Part shown: one piece after another, positions 24,173 to 37,700 of the stretch
Position numbering within the stretch: the first letter of the stretch is position 1
Layout of the letters: every line of letters begins with the position of its first letter
Assembly: GCA_024195265.1 (NCBI GenBank)
Contig: JAJLRJ010000007.1
Location: 5,786,058 to 5,850,057, forward strand
Direction of reading: 5' to 3'
Source: Dendrophyllia cribrosa
Lineage: Eukaryota > Cnidaria > Anthozoa > Scleractinia > Dendrophylliidae
Length of the DNA: 64,000 nt
Notes under the pieces: generated by a model
The model's database searches: none
What the model saw: the letters and a program-made list of their open reading frames with translations, nothing else
Told to the model about the DNA's origin: nothing
Program-made: the position numbers and the translations under genes

Positions 24173-24662
24173 CTTGGATGGACCAAACTAAATTGTAAGA
24201 CCTGACCAACAAACCACGACGCAACTCATCCGTCTCCGTGCCGTTATCCCCGCTACACTTTCTTTACTTTGCTCCAGCAGACAGTCTTTGTTTTTCGGCC
24301 ATATTGGATTTCACCAATGCTCACAGTTTACCCAGTGTTTGACCAGTTTATACTGGACCCAGGCCCCGGGACCCAGGCTTTATATGCAGTCCGATGCAGT
24401 CCTTGATTGCAAAATTTTATCAGAAATAATCGTTATTACCGAGAAATTGGGTAGCCGATTAGGCTTTTCTCCGTTTTTCTCTTTTTCTAGCAATAGCTGC
24501 AATATTTTTAACAAAATTTAAGTGTGGAACGGAACCTGAGATTCCTGTGATATGCTCAGTGGTTTTCACTATGAGTATATGCGCACCACTCTGAAAAACA
24601 CTGCGCGATTGAAGTGAGCGTCTGTCTGAGTCAAAACCAGTGTATTTTATCTGTTTTACACA
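24173..24662. promoter_or_regulatory. Candidate bidirectional promoter between SEC22A-like gene and zinc-finger gene
   Basis: The two start codons face away from each other, 490 bp apart, with no recognisable repeat between them. The interval must hold both 5' UTRs and both transcription starts. It is less AT-rich than the surrounding introns, and CCAAT-like words occur (for example near 24310). I could not place a TATA box with confidence. A shared promoter is inferred from geometry only. Confidence 0.5.
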
Positions 24663-25736
24663 ATGTCAGAGCTTAATTCCGCCTCGAATAGCGGTCCTAC
24701 CGCAAATTCAACACCTGTAGAAGATCCTCAAAAAGCTTCACAATTCGTAGCAAAGACAGAGAATCAACAGCAATTATACATCGACTTTGCAAGCGACGCC
24801 CCGCCGGTTTTGTCGACTGGTTCACAGTTAGCAGAAGGAGGCAATAAATCTGAGATTCAGGTGGTGAAAAAGCCTGATCCCCGACAACAATGGATAAACA
24901 CAGACCCGACAAAGCCTCACTACTGTAAGCTTTGTGACTTCGATATGGAATCTATGGAGGTTGGTTGTTTTTTGGGTTCAGATTGCATATAATGCTAAAT
25001 CGGAGAATAGTATATAAGCTTACTGATTTAGGGGTAATATTTCTATTTAGGGTTAGGGTTTAGGAATAGGAAAATCACCCCAAAATTGGCGTACAGTATG
25101 TACATTTCTCCGATTTAGCACTAATTACAGTGTATATGCAGTTCTCTGACTTTAATTAAAGTAAGGTCGATATCTTTGTCCATGTGTAACTAATTTTTTT
25201 TATGCTTAACTTTTAGATCTTTCAGCATCACTGCATGAGCCCACGGCATGTTAAACGAGCTATTGAAGAGTTTAATATCAAAATTCCAAAGAGGCTGGAG
25301 GACAAAGAAGAAAAGAAATCTCCTCCTGAGTATAACTGCCAGGTAAAAATCTCTTCTCGCGTCTCTCCCTAATCGATTAATAACAAAATTCTCGATTCTG
25401 ATTGGTCATCCACGTGCCTATTACTCACGTACATGTAATTGGTGCGCGGTCACGTGGGTGTCCAATTACAGCTATCCAATAACAACTTTCTGTAATTGGA
25501 TAGCTGTAATTGGACACCTATGTTGCGCGCGCATCAATCAGGTGCATATAAATGGGTTCTTTTTCTCGCTGTTTCCTCCTGCTTTCAAACTGATAGAAAA
25601 TAACCTTGACGTTTTGAGTACAAAAAACTCCAAGACTTTTTAATCTCTTATTTTGTTATTTATTCAATTAATTAGTAATAATATTGAACTTCGTGTCATA
25701 CTATTCAGGGGTAATCGTGCTCATAATTTCAAATCG

Positions 25737-25770
<34 letters not shown>

Positions 25771-28700
25771 TTCAGTCCAATTACTATTACAAACTGGTGT
25801 CCTGTGGAAAGTTATTTTTCAAGAAATTGGTGCTGAATGATGAACACATGCAACCAAGATGGCCTTGTTTTTAATTTTTATCTGATAAATACGCGAAGCG
25901 TTGAACGAGATATAGTATATGGGCCGGGATAGATATGCAAATTTTCACTTGTTCTATCGTCTGTAAACGTTTTTAATTCCCCAGTGTAATTATGTCATCC
26001 ATTAATTTTTTTGTCTAGCCATTCTTGTTTCACACAATGTATACAGTGTATTTACATGTATGTCATGCTAAGATGTTTTGGTCATTCTAAATCTGTTTTA
26101 CTCTTTAATTCTTTGACTTCATACTCAGTATGGAAAATTAAAACCCATCTGTGGACTTAATCTTGCATTGTTTCGTATTCACGAGATGGATTTTAGAGCC
26201 CTTTGGTTTATATTAAAAAGTTGTTTTGAACGAGGAGGTGCACTATAATCTCATTAATAGAATTTGGAAATGTTGGTTTTTGTGGAGGGAGGAAAACCAA
26301 CAAACTCAACCCTCCTATGGTGTTGCCTCTAGGAATGATACATACAATACATGTACATGTATCAGGGGTCGAAATGTTGCCTGTCTACCTGTCGATCTTA
26401 AGTAATTTTTGGAAGTGAAAGGTACATACGTGTATATAGAAGTCTGTCACTGGCGACAGGCAAGGAAATCCTTAATAATGCCATGTGACTCGCTTTTTTA
26501 GCAGAGCTACATGTACATGTATGGGCAAAACCAAAGGCCTAAACAGGCTAAGACAGTAAATTGACAATAAATGTTGTTGCTTCCTTATTCTTCCAGTTTA
26601 TTAATTTGATTGTAAAACCACAGTTGAGTTTTGTTATCATTAAAAAATAAAATTAAACATTAAAAAAAATTGTTCAGGTTTGATGTTGGTAGTGGCAGGT
26701 GGAAAAATATTCTGTCTGTCAACAGACACCGGTAAACAGTCTAGGAACATTTCGACCCCTGTGTATGTATATTGAAATGTGCTTTACTTCATTGAGGGGT
26801 GAGGACATAAGTGTGGCACTGGGTAAGCTGCTTCTAAACACTTCAGTGCTTTCCTCCCTCACAATTTATAGACAGTAGATTTGCTGAAATTGATGTCTTA
26901 CTTAACTTTAGTGGACAAAAAGACCACTTCATCAAGAACTATTTTACACTATTTGGCAAATAGCTATGAGGGGATATACTCAACTACATGTACAAAAACA
27001 AAATACCACAAACGTGGGAACTACATGTACTGTAACCAAGGAAATCTCTTCCTTAACAGGTTTGTATTGTGACATGTAACAGTGACACTGCTTGGAACTC
27101 GCATCTTCTTGGACAGAAACACAGAAAGGTAAATTAGTTCTGAAAGACACCTAACTTGGCTGCTTTATAGTTTAAATATATTTTGGGTTTGAACTTATAT
27201 AATATTTATTTAAACATATGTTGTAGTTAATTTTTTATCTCAGGTAATTTTTATTTTTCCATTGTTTTTGGGTATGGTAATATATGCTAATGAATTTGAA
27301 ACAAAGGAAAAACAAAAATTACCTGAAATAAAAAATTAACTACAACATATACATTGTATTTTTTTTATTTTTTAGTTTCCTTTGTTCCAGATAATGGTAA
27401 TAATGACAAACAAAAATCAAAATCAAACTACATTAAAAAATTTCAGACCAAATAATTTATACAATCCTTTATAATCCTTTACACCATTCAAGTTAAAGCT
27501 ATCAAGCACTTCTTTCCAGGGATTATTCTTTTTTGAATTTTTCTTTCTTTCTTTGGAGATAACGTTTCTGTCCTCTTACAGGCACTCGAGAAACAAGGAG
27601 CCGAGAGAGCACAGCAAAAAGCCCAAGAAAAGGGTTTGCTGATGAATAACATGAACATGGGGTATGGTCGAGGTGCTGGAAGAGGGGCAGGTGGAAGAGG
27701 TGCGGGTGGAAGAGGAGGTGGTGGGGGTCCTATACGAGGAGGGGCATACAATCCTGGACACTCACGCAAGCCGTACGACAAGCCAATGCATACTGTGCAG
27801 CAACCCAGCCTTAGTGGTCCAATTGGAGCAAGAGATTTTGCCACCTATCCTGAACCCCTCATAGGTAAGTGGAAATCAGCCTCTAAGATGCAAGCACGGT
27901 TACCAAATATGTTTTGATCATTGGCAGCAAAAGGGGTTCTGGATCCATTATTTCAGTACCCCTCAATGTTAGTTGATAGTCCCTCATACACTGTATCTCA
28001 ACCCTCCCATCTCAAGACTTGATTCTCGATCCTTGAAATTTCAATGGATCAAGTTTTGAGTCAAGTTTTTAAAATTTCAAGACAAGTCTCTCAAGTTTCG
28101 AGTCGAGAAACTAATGAGCTAGTAGCTTGACTGGCCACTTGAATTTCAAGGTACACTGTACATGTACAGCCGTACGAGGATTGAGTTTAGAGGATCGAGT
28201 TGAGACTGTCAACTTACATTTGAGTACAGGTACTGTTTGTGAAAACAGTTTCATATTTGGATTCTGCATCCAAGGTGTCATTATTTTCAGAGTAAAGTGA
28301 GGACTTAAAGCTGTTTCTTACATGTACATGTACATCTTTGGATGAGCAACACCAATTTTAATAATGACGTCTCTCGATGCATCATTCCAAATTCAACTAA
28401 TTTTATTGCTGTATTATCAGTTCAGCAAATGAATATTTCTAATAAAAAGACTTCTAGATTTACAGGACGAAATCCAAAAAACTCAAGAATTACAGGAGAT
28501 AGAAGTGCTGTTTCAGGCAGCATTTACAAAGCATTGCTTTTGATGTGGTTCTATGGTGTCATTCAAGACTGTTAAGGCCGGCACACACTAGGGGACATGG
28601 GGAAATGGGGGCCATTTTGTCCCCACTTCATGACGCACGAATTCAAACCAGCTGAATTTCATGCAACATGTTGCAGGGACACAATTTTGTCCCCGCAACA

Positions 28701-31700
28701 GAACTTTTTTGCAAAAACGGGGATGTCACAAGAGGAAAACTGTCCCTGCAACATGTCCCCGCTCCATGTCCCGCAACATGTCCCCTAGTGTGTGCCGGTC
28801 TTTACAGTTACTTATGATGTATGTACTGTGTTGTTTTGAAAACACTGTCAAAATTGGAGTGTTTTGAAAACACTGTGGAAACAGTGAAAAGCATTTTAAT
28901 AATTTTGTTGATTTGCAAATTCATTACTTTTCCATGGGAAAATTTACACTGATGGATACAGTGGCAGATTGTTGATCATTTCAACCTTTCTTTGTTCCTG
29001 TTTATGACACTTGAGTTGTCATGATACATCATATTTTGTTGTGCAACTTTGCATGAAACATTGCTTCGCAACAGTGGATATGTAACAGCACTTTAAAATC
29101 AAACTTCCATTCTTCGATTCAACCAAAATTTTGTTAAACAAGAAAAATACAACATGTATACCAAAATGGTATATTGTTACTTTCAGTTGAAGGTACATGA
29201 ACTTGAGTTGTCATGATACATCATATTTTGTTGTGCAACTTTGCATGAAACATTGCTTTGCAACAGTGGATATGTAACAGCACTTTAAAATCAAACTTCC
29301 ATTCTTCGATTCAACCAAAATTTTGTTAAACAAGAAAAATACAACATGTATACCAAAATGGTATATTGTTACTTTCAGTTGAAGGTACATGTTTGGACAA
29401 TTCAAAGTGAAGAGCTTGGTGGAGAAAAGTTCCAAACTTGCCCATTGTTTTGCCTGCACTGCAAGTTATAAACTCTATTTTTAGTACTGTTTACAACACA
29501 GACAGCCATATGTATCAGATTTACAATCATGAGCAGAAGGCGAGTAATAGGCCATTTCCGAGTTGCCTTTAGCCTCTCTATCAAAGCGAGGCTAGATGCG
29601 AAACCTTTCATATGAAAATGAGTTTTCATTCACATGCAAATAAAACGTATTTGCATGTGAATGAAAACTCATTTTCATATGAAAGGTTTCGCACCTAGCC
29701 TCGCTTTGATAGAGAGGCTACAGGCAACTCGGAAATGGCCTATTATAGATCTGATGCAACACGGACGTGAATGTTGTAGACTACTTATGAAATGAAATTG
29801 AAATGTTAATATTAGTTACTACCACAGTATACATTGTACATTCACTTGTGCTTGTAACTAATTAGCATTTCATAACTGTTCTACACTTGTATATTAGGAT
29901 AACAAGCTTTCATCAAATTTCCATTTCTTTTGTATTTTCCTAAATATATGAATTATTAATATGAATATTGATCTGTTTTTATTTCTTTGTCTAAAAGTTA
30001 ATTTCCTTAGAATCTAACCAAAGCAATGGCTGTGGATTTTGTATTGGCCATTTGCTCTGGATAAATCCTAAGAAATTAGGCCTTTGGGCAAAAATTAAAT
30101 GTGGATCAATGTTAAACATATAAAATCCTCACCACGTGCAAAAAAATGGAAATATTTGGAGCCTTTTTTCCAAAGGTTTGCCAAAATTGCCACTTTGGAT
30201 ATTTTTTCTACCAATCTCTTCAACTGTGAGCATATTTTTTTCTTAACCATGGGAAAACTTTTTATTGGTAATTCAGGTGTTGGCGAACTCTTGCCAGTGT
30301 GCAAAATAGTGTACACGTATCATGCAAACATGGCCAAGTGTTGACTGATATTGACCAATAAAATAATATTGTCCACCAATCCACATGGTCAGTTTTATGA
30401 TCTAAGTTGGAGGCCAAAATTATATGCAGCACCAACAGAGATTAAGTAATGATTCGCATAAAAAGAAAAGTGCTAAACGGCAATGCACAATGGAATGTCA
30501 ACTTTTTTCATTGTTACAGCTAGTGATCTGATTGGCCTACATGTAGACTCAAAAACCGCTAAAAAATTAAGGTTCAAGGTGCATTTTGTCTAAGTGTTTT
30601 AAGGTATCAAGTAATTTGAGACCCAATCACACAACATGCAATTTTTAAAAGATATTGTATTTGGGGAAAAAGGCTGCTCAAGTCTAAACATGGCTTTCAA
30701 AAAAGACACTGCAATCTTAAATGTTATTTTCTTTACCAATGGGTTATTTTCTAAATCATATTAGAGTGAAGTGGACAGAAAGTACTCCAATTTCCTTGTG
30801 TTTTGTCTGTTTCAATAGCTTTTGTGAAAGTGCATGGCACTATCATACATGTACCTGTATGTTGTTTTATGTTGCAGGGCTCGAAGAAAGTCCCGTCCAG
30901 TTGTCTGGCTGAGTAGATTTTTGTGTCGGGCAAGTGTAACTGTCCCCACTCACTTGCCTGACAAGCAAGGATACAGACAAGCCACCTGTGAACTAGGCTT
31001 AAGTTATGTCTGTAACAATTTATAAAAACTGTCTGGGCAAGTAAAACTTAAGAATTGCTTGCCATTAATTTTTTTTTTTCGAGACCTGTTTTAATAGCTG
31101 GTGTGAAAGTGCATGGCACCATCATAATGTTGTGTTATGTTGGGGGTGTAAATGCTCACTGTGTGATTCATTTTCACCTTTTCACAATCTGGCATGTTAT
31201 GCCACTTGTTCTGTTGCTGTAGGCCTGGAGTATGTAACAGAAATCCAGGTTATAGGACAGAGCCCAAGATACCACTGCGAGCTGTGTGACTCCAAATTTG
31301 ATCACAACTTGAAGTTCCCACATCTTGTCGGAAGCAAACATCGTTTCAATGTTCTGGTGAGTAGAGAAGACCTCTGAGTTTCAACCCTTTTAGCTTTACT
31401 CCCAAGAGTGACCAAAATCAAACATTGCCAAATTTCATTGTGTAAAAGTACATGTGCATAGGAAAGTACTGTACTTACAGAAGAGCTGTCGTTTGAATGG
31501 TCACAGGTAAAGCCACATTTCACTACTCTAGTTTGCACTGGGAGTTTAGTATAAAAGGGTCAAATTGAAATTCTTTCAGCCGTATTCTGGTAGTCAATCA
31601 GCATGTAATGGGGTTGAAAGTGTTTTGTCTCAGAGGCATGCAGGAGGTCTGTCATGGAAATCTGTTCATCAAATTTCATGGCAGTGATACAAGTGTGCCA

Positions 31701-34700
31701 CTATTCTTTAAGGAGGGTGGCACTGCAGTTCCATGGCAAAAAACCTATTTATAATTCATTCCAAAAATGGATTCAGAGCCAGTGAAAGTGTCATAGTACC
31801 TATAAATACAAAGCCAACAGACTAAACTTGGATGAGCTTGTATTAGAATGACTGTCAATCTGGCATCATGTAACCACTGCCTTGAGGGAGAAAGCCTTTT
31901 TTGTTAAGCTGTCCCTGGGTAATACCACCCTTGGACACTTGAACAGATGACTTACAGTAAAGCCTGGTTCACATGTGCATTGCAAATGCAAGTTCAAGCA
32001 CAAACACAAGTGATGCTCACATTGTAACACATACACACTTGATTTGCTATTTCAAGATGCAAACAAGCATTGATGTGTGAAGTAAATTCAAATGCAAACT
32101 AAGGGCAAGAGAATGGAAAATATAATTATTGTTGCGCATACATTAAAGGCCAGCCACACAGTACAACAGTACTATTCTTGCACTGTTGCATGCAACAAGT
32201 TTTTAGGGGGGTGTCACATGATGCAATTTATTGCGCGCAACATTGCAAAAGTAGAATCTGATTCTACTTCTGAAGCTGTTGCCCGCAACGTTGCAATAAA
32301 AGTTGTACCATGTGTCCGGGCCTTTTAGATTTCCATGGTACTTGCGCTTGTGTTTGTGCTGTATTATTTTAACAATGCATGTGTATAAAGCATAAAGGTA
32401 GGGAAAAAGGATCTACAGTGTATAGATGTTTTATTCTAATACACTCTCCATTTATCCCAATCCTCTCATAGTGTTTAAATTATAACCTAACTTGATTAAA
32501 GAGAATGAGATCATCACAGTTATGTGGCAACTGAAGGAGTTGCAATTAGAGGCTGAAATAATTTTTCAGGCCTTGATGGGATTCAAACCCATGACCTTTG
32601 CAATTCTGGTGCAAATGCTGTACCACTAAGCTACAAGGCCAGATGGGAACTTGGTCAACTGTGAGTTTTATTATACCCGCAAAGTGACGAATATGATAAA
32701 ATTGCAGAATTCCGAAAGTAGCAGCCACCGTTACTTTTGAAATAATTATTAGCAACCCTGCCCCTCAGGGACCACAACTTCGGGTTGCGTTTACTTTGGA
32801 CTGCTAATATACGCAAACAGTCCATGTAAAGAAATTTTTTGAACAAAGTTAATATGACCACAAATTTGGATGTAATACAATGTACGCATATATCAAACAC
32901 AAGAAGAGTGTTTCATTAGGATATCTAAACACCAAAAAGCGGGTTAAAAATGAGCTGTAGACAAGTTTTTTAACCAACTTTAAGGTGTTTGGATACATAA
33001 TGTAACCCTCATTTGAGTGTTTGATATAGCTTTTCTAAAACTCATCGATGATTCATGACAAGAACACAGTGGAAATCACTACCGTGAAGGAGGTTCGGAT
33101 ACCCGCTCTTAATTTACATAGATTTTGGCCATTTTATTCCTTCATTTTCTCTGCATTAATGAATGGTTTGAGAAGCTATGTCAAACACCCTTAAAAAGTG
33201 TTTCATCAAGGATCCTAACACCTTGAAGTGGGTGAAAAAAATTTGGCTGTGCCCGTTTTTCAAGCCACTTGTCGGTGTTGGGATATCCTGTTGAAACACT
33301 CTTCCTCATGTTTGATATATTACCTCAAGCTGGTCATTAAATCTAGAGAAAACAAAGGCTAAAATCTATGCTAATTAAGGTTGTGTTTCCAAACCACCAT
33401 CATGCTTATGATTATTTTCTCTGTTCACCCTTGAAGCCCTAATATCAAAATTTAAATTCTCATTTCTAGTCCTATACATTTCCTATAGAAGTAGTAGGGA
33501 GAAATTGTTTGGATATATATCAACAGAACTCATCTTGTGTGACCATGTCCTTAATTCTCATGACCTTTTTGATTGATAAAGCATTAATATTACAAGGAGA
33601 AATTTGATGCTGATCACTTGAACTGTTAATGAGTTTGAGAAGTTTTAAATCAAAATATATCAGAAAGTGAGATAACATACTATCCAGGTCTTGTGCAACA
33701 TATTAAAATATCATTGCTTGGCTTGTTTTGCTTTATTAACACTTAACTTTTCTCTCCCTGTAAATGTACATTTTTTTTTAACATGCTTCACTGTTTAGCA
33801 ACGACAATGAACACCTTTTTTCCACTTGCAGAAAGAGAAGGTCCCAGAGGTTGCACAAAATATCCGTGGTGATGTCAAAAAGAGGTCTGAATTGTCCAGT
33901 AAGCTGCTTGAAGAGGCAAACAAACTGGAAATTATGGAAGGACGACAACGGGTGAAAACCAGAATGGAAAAGAGCCCATTTAATAGCATTAATAACCAAG
34001 CTAGGGGAGGTTTCTCAGGAAACTCTATGGTGCAGCAATCATCTCGAGGAGGTCAGTTTTTCTCAGTTGTGCTCAGTTGTACTCGGTATCAAATGTCTAC
34101 TTATAAAAATAAATTCAGTGCTACGTGTAGAAATAACCTGGGTTGGGTTGTTCAAAGCAGGGTAAAATTAACCCAGGTTAAATATTCCTACATGTATATG
34201 TTGTGGTTCAATTTTTTCTTTGGTTTGAAAATTTTCAAACCAGTTTGATTTTTGTTTTCCTTTGTCTCAGAATATGATAATGAACATGAGACAAAGGAAA
34301 ATAAAAACTAAACTGGTTTGAAAATTTTTAAACCAAAGAAAAATTTGAACCACAACATATACAATGTGGATCACTGTAAATTATTTTTGGCCTTAATTTT
34401 TTTTTGGTAAACTGCTCTACAAGAATGAATTAAAAGTATGAGTGAAAATGCTTTCAAACAAGAGAAACAGGAGCCTTCATTGGCTAACTCTTAATCTTGG
34501 GTCAGCATTAACCGGCTTTCAAACAACTGGTCCCTGGATTCAATGTTTGTTCACCGTTTACATGAGAAAACCGGTTGGTCCACAGTTTGTGTAAGTGAAC
34601 GTAAAATCTCCAAATAGAAATTCGGTTGGAGAATTGTCACATTCTATTTACTAAGTCAGCTTAGCAGTCCTTGAACTTGGTCAGAATAGACCATTTTACA

Positions 34701-37700
34701 GTTGTGTGCTTAGTACCCTGGCCTTCGTGTGAAAGTGAGGCTGCAGTTGACTTTGTTTTGATACAAACCTTTCTGCTTTTCATATGTAAATCATGTTAGT
34801 TAGCATAAGAACAACAAGATTTACATCTGAAAAGAAGAAAGGTTTCTATCAAAACAAGGTCAACTTCAGCCTCATTTCCACACAAAGACCAGGTTACTAA
34901 GTAGAAACTGTAAAATGGTCTATTAGCACAGGGCCTGGAACTGATACAGAATAGCACAATATACATTGTATAATTACATGGTATGAACATTTTCCCTTTT
35001 AAAGGTCTGTTTAAGAATGTGGGCTATCCCCTTGAAAGAACTAAGGTGCGTGGTGGAGGACAGAGTTATGTTCGTGGTGGAGGGCAGGGGGGTGCACGTG
35101 GTGGTGGACGTGGCAGTGGGCGTGGTGGTGGGCGTGGCAGAGGAAACCAGCAGACGACACCATATAACTACCAGCAGCAGCAGCAGCAGCAGCCAGTGTC
35201 TAACAGAGGTGGGAGAGGCAGAGGAAGAGGATTGGGCAGTAACAACCAGAACAAGTCTTGGAAACAGGACTTCTCTTACAACAGTGCAGCAAACCAGCCA
35301 TACATGGATAGCTCTTACAGTGGTGATGACAGTTATCAGTGGAATAGCAGTGGTCATGGAGGGGGGTAAGTACATCTTCATTCATGGGTAGGAATGATAG
35401 GTTGAGATCATTTACACTTTAAACTCCCAAGAGTGCCAAAACTCAAAATTCACAAAAAATCCCAAATTTCATTTTGTAAAATATTGAATAACAAATGGTA
35501 CAATGCAATAGTACTGTCGAAGAGTTTTCATTTGAATGGTCACACCATTTCAAAAGTTAGAACAACACCACATGTCTCCAGAGTGACTGATAGATCCTGA
35601 CCAGTGATTCTACCCATCAACAATCCAGCTACAAACATTTATTGTGATGGGTATCAGTCAACCTAAACATTGTTATCTACATCTCAAGATACAGGTACAC
35701 ATATGAGTTTGTACTTGCATGGGCCGTGCAATTTTTTAATGTATTACATGTGAAGCCACCATATCTGGTAGCTACATGTTGTATCAGGTATGTGACAGCT
35801 GAAAAATTTACATAAACAATAATAATTATTTCTAATATTATGAGCATGATTATCCCTCAATTGTACAACACAAAGTTCACTTATTAATCACATTAATAAC
35901 AAAATTTGAGATTAAAAAAAATCAATGAGAACCTGATTCCACTAAAAACATCAGGAATATTTTCTATCAGTTTGAAACCAGTTGAGAAAAAGCAAAAAAA
36001 AAACACTTAAGTGCACCTGATTGACGCAAATGCAACTCTAGGTATCCACTTACAGCTATCAGATTAGAAAAAGTTGTAATTAGATAGCTGTAATTGGACA
36101 CCCAAATGACTGCATTCCAAATACATAAGAAATGTGGATGACGAATCACAGTCAATAATTTTTTTAATTGATATGATTTGTCATGTTGTACAGGGAAAGG
36201 ATGTTACCTGCTGAGGCATTCAAACCAAGATCTCCATCCCGGGGACAGAATCAAGGACAGCAACAGTTTGGCAGCTATCATGATCAATATTATGATGATT
36301 ACTATGGAGAAGCAAACCAGAACACTTCTTACAGCAGTGGAAATTATGAGGTGACAAAATTTAATAATATTACCTTGTGTCTTTAAAATTATCTTTAGAG
36401 TTGATCACCACTGAAGCTGAAAGGGTTAACCACTATCCTCCAATGCAGATTAATGTTGATCACCAATGGAGCTGAAAGGGTTAACCACTAGCCTCCAATG
36501 CAGATTAATGTTGATCACCAGTGGAGCTGAAAGGGTTAACCACTATCCTCCAATGCAGATTAATGTTGATCACCAGTGGAGCTGAAAGGGTTAACCACTA
36601 TTCTCCAATGCAGATTAATGTTGATCACCAGTGGAGCTGAAAGGGTTAACCACTAGCCTTCAATGCAGATTAATGTTGATCACCAGTGGAGCTGAAATGG
36701 TTAACCACTATCCTCCATTGCAAATTAATGTTGATCACCAATGGAGCTGAAAGGGTTTACCACAAGCCTTCAATGCAAATTAATGTTGATCAACATTGGT
36801 GCTGAAAAGGTTTACCACTAGCCTTCAACGCAGATATCAGACTCTACTCCACTACAAAAATCTACATAACAGAACAATCAAAGCTGTGCATATGTACCGA
36901 CCAGTTGGGCCAATCATTGCTGTATGATTATTATACAGATCAGCTACAACAAATTTTAATCTTTTAACGTGTTAGTCACTTATTACCCAACTAGGTCTTA
37001 TGTGTGTGTATTCAACTGCAACACTCTGAAGTATTTTGAGTTGCTGGTGTGGGCATGGCATGAGCAAGTCGCCAGCTGCAATGATAAACAAATTTGTACT
37101 GTCTAAATGACCTTTTAATAGTAGTACTTCTGATCTCTCTTGCCAGTACAATGACTCATATTCCAACCAGGACACATATTCCAGTCAGAACACAAACCAA
37201 CAATGTTTTCAGACACAAACACCAAGTACTACTGTGGGAAACAGCAGTGCCACTGCTAGTGGAGGCGGTGCTGAAAATAAGAGTGTGAGCCTTCTACAAG
37301 GGGCAATCGCTGATTTGGTGAGAAAATAGTTAACCCTTCTTTTTCTGTGAAATAATTATAAGTTAGGTAAAGTCACACAGGGACAACTGGAGCCCTCCAC
37401 AGACGGAGCTTAACCTGGTTTCTTTAGAAGAGTTAAGAGTATTGCTACTCCCATTGGATGGGATGCTAGTCCACCAGCATTATGTTGCTAGTACCCATTT
37501 TACCTAAGGAAACAACATGCTAATGAAAATATGCTTACCACCACACCACCACGCCTCCACATAGCATAACAACATAGCATAGCATAACAGCATAGCATAG
37601 CAGCATAACAGCATAGCATAAGAGCATAGCAGCATAGCATCATAACAGCATAGCATAACAGCATAGCATAACAGCATAGCATAGCATAGCATAGCATAAC

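Noticed and set aside
34974..35391. Overlapping frames of 124-135 codons opposite or out of phase with zinc-finger exon 7
   Set aside because: Shadows of the GC-rich RGG-coding exon; only the frame joined to exons 6 and 8 fits the splice phases.
36401..36834. 55-bp repeats considered as a CRISPR array
   Set aside because: Whole units repeat with no variable spacer, inside an intron of a eukaryotic gene.
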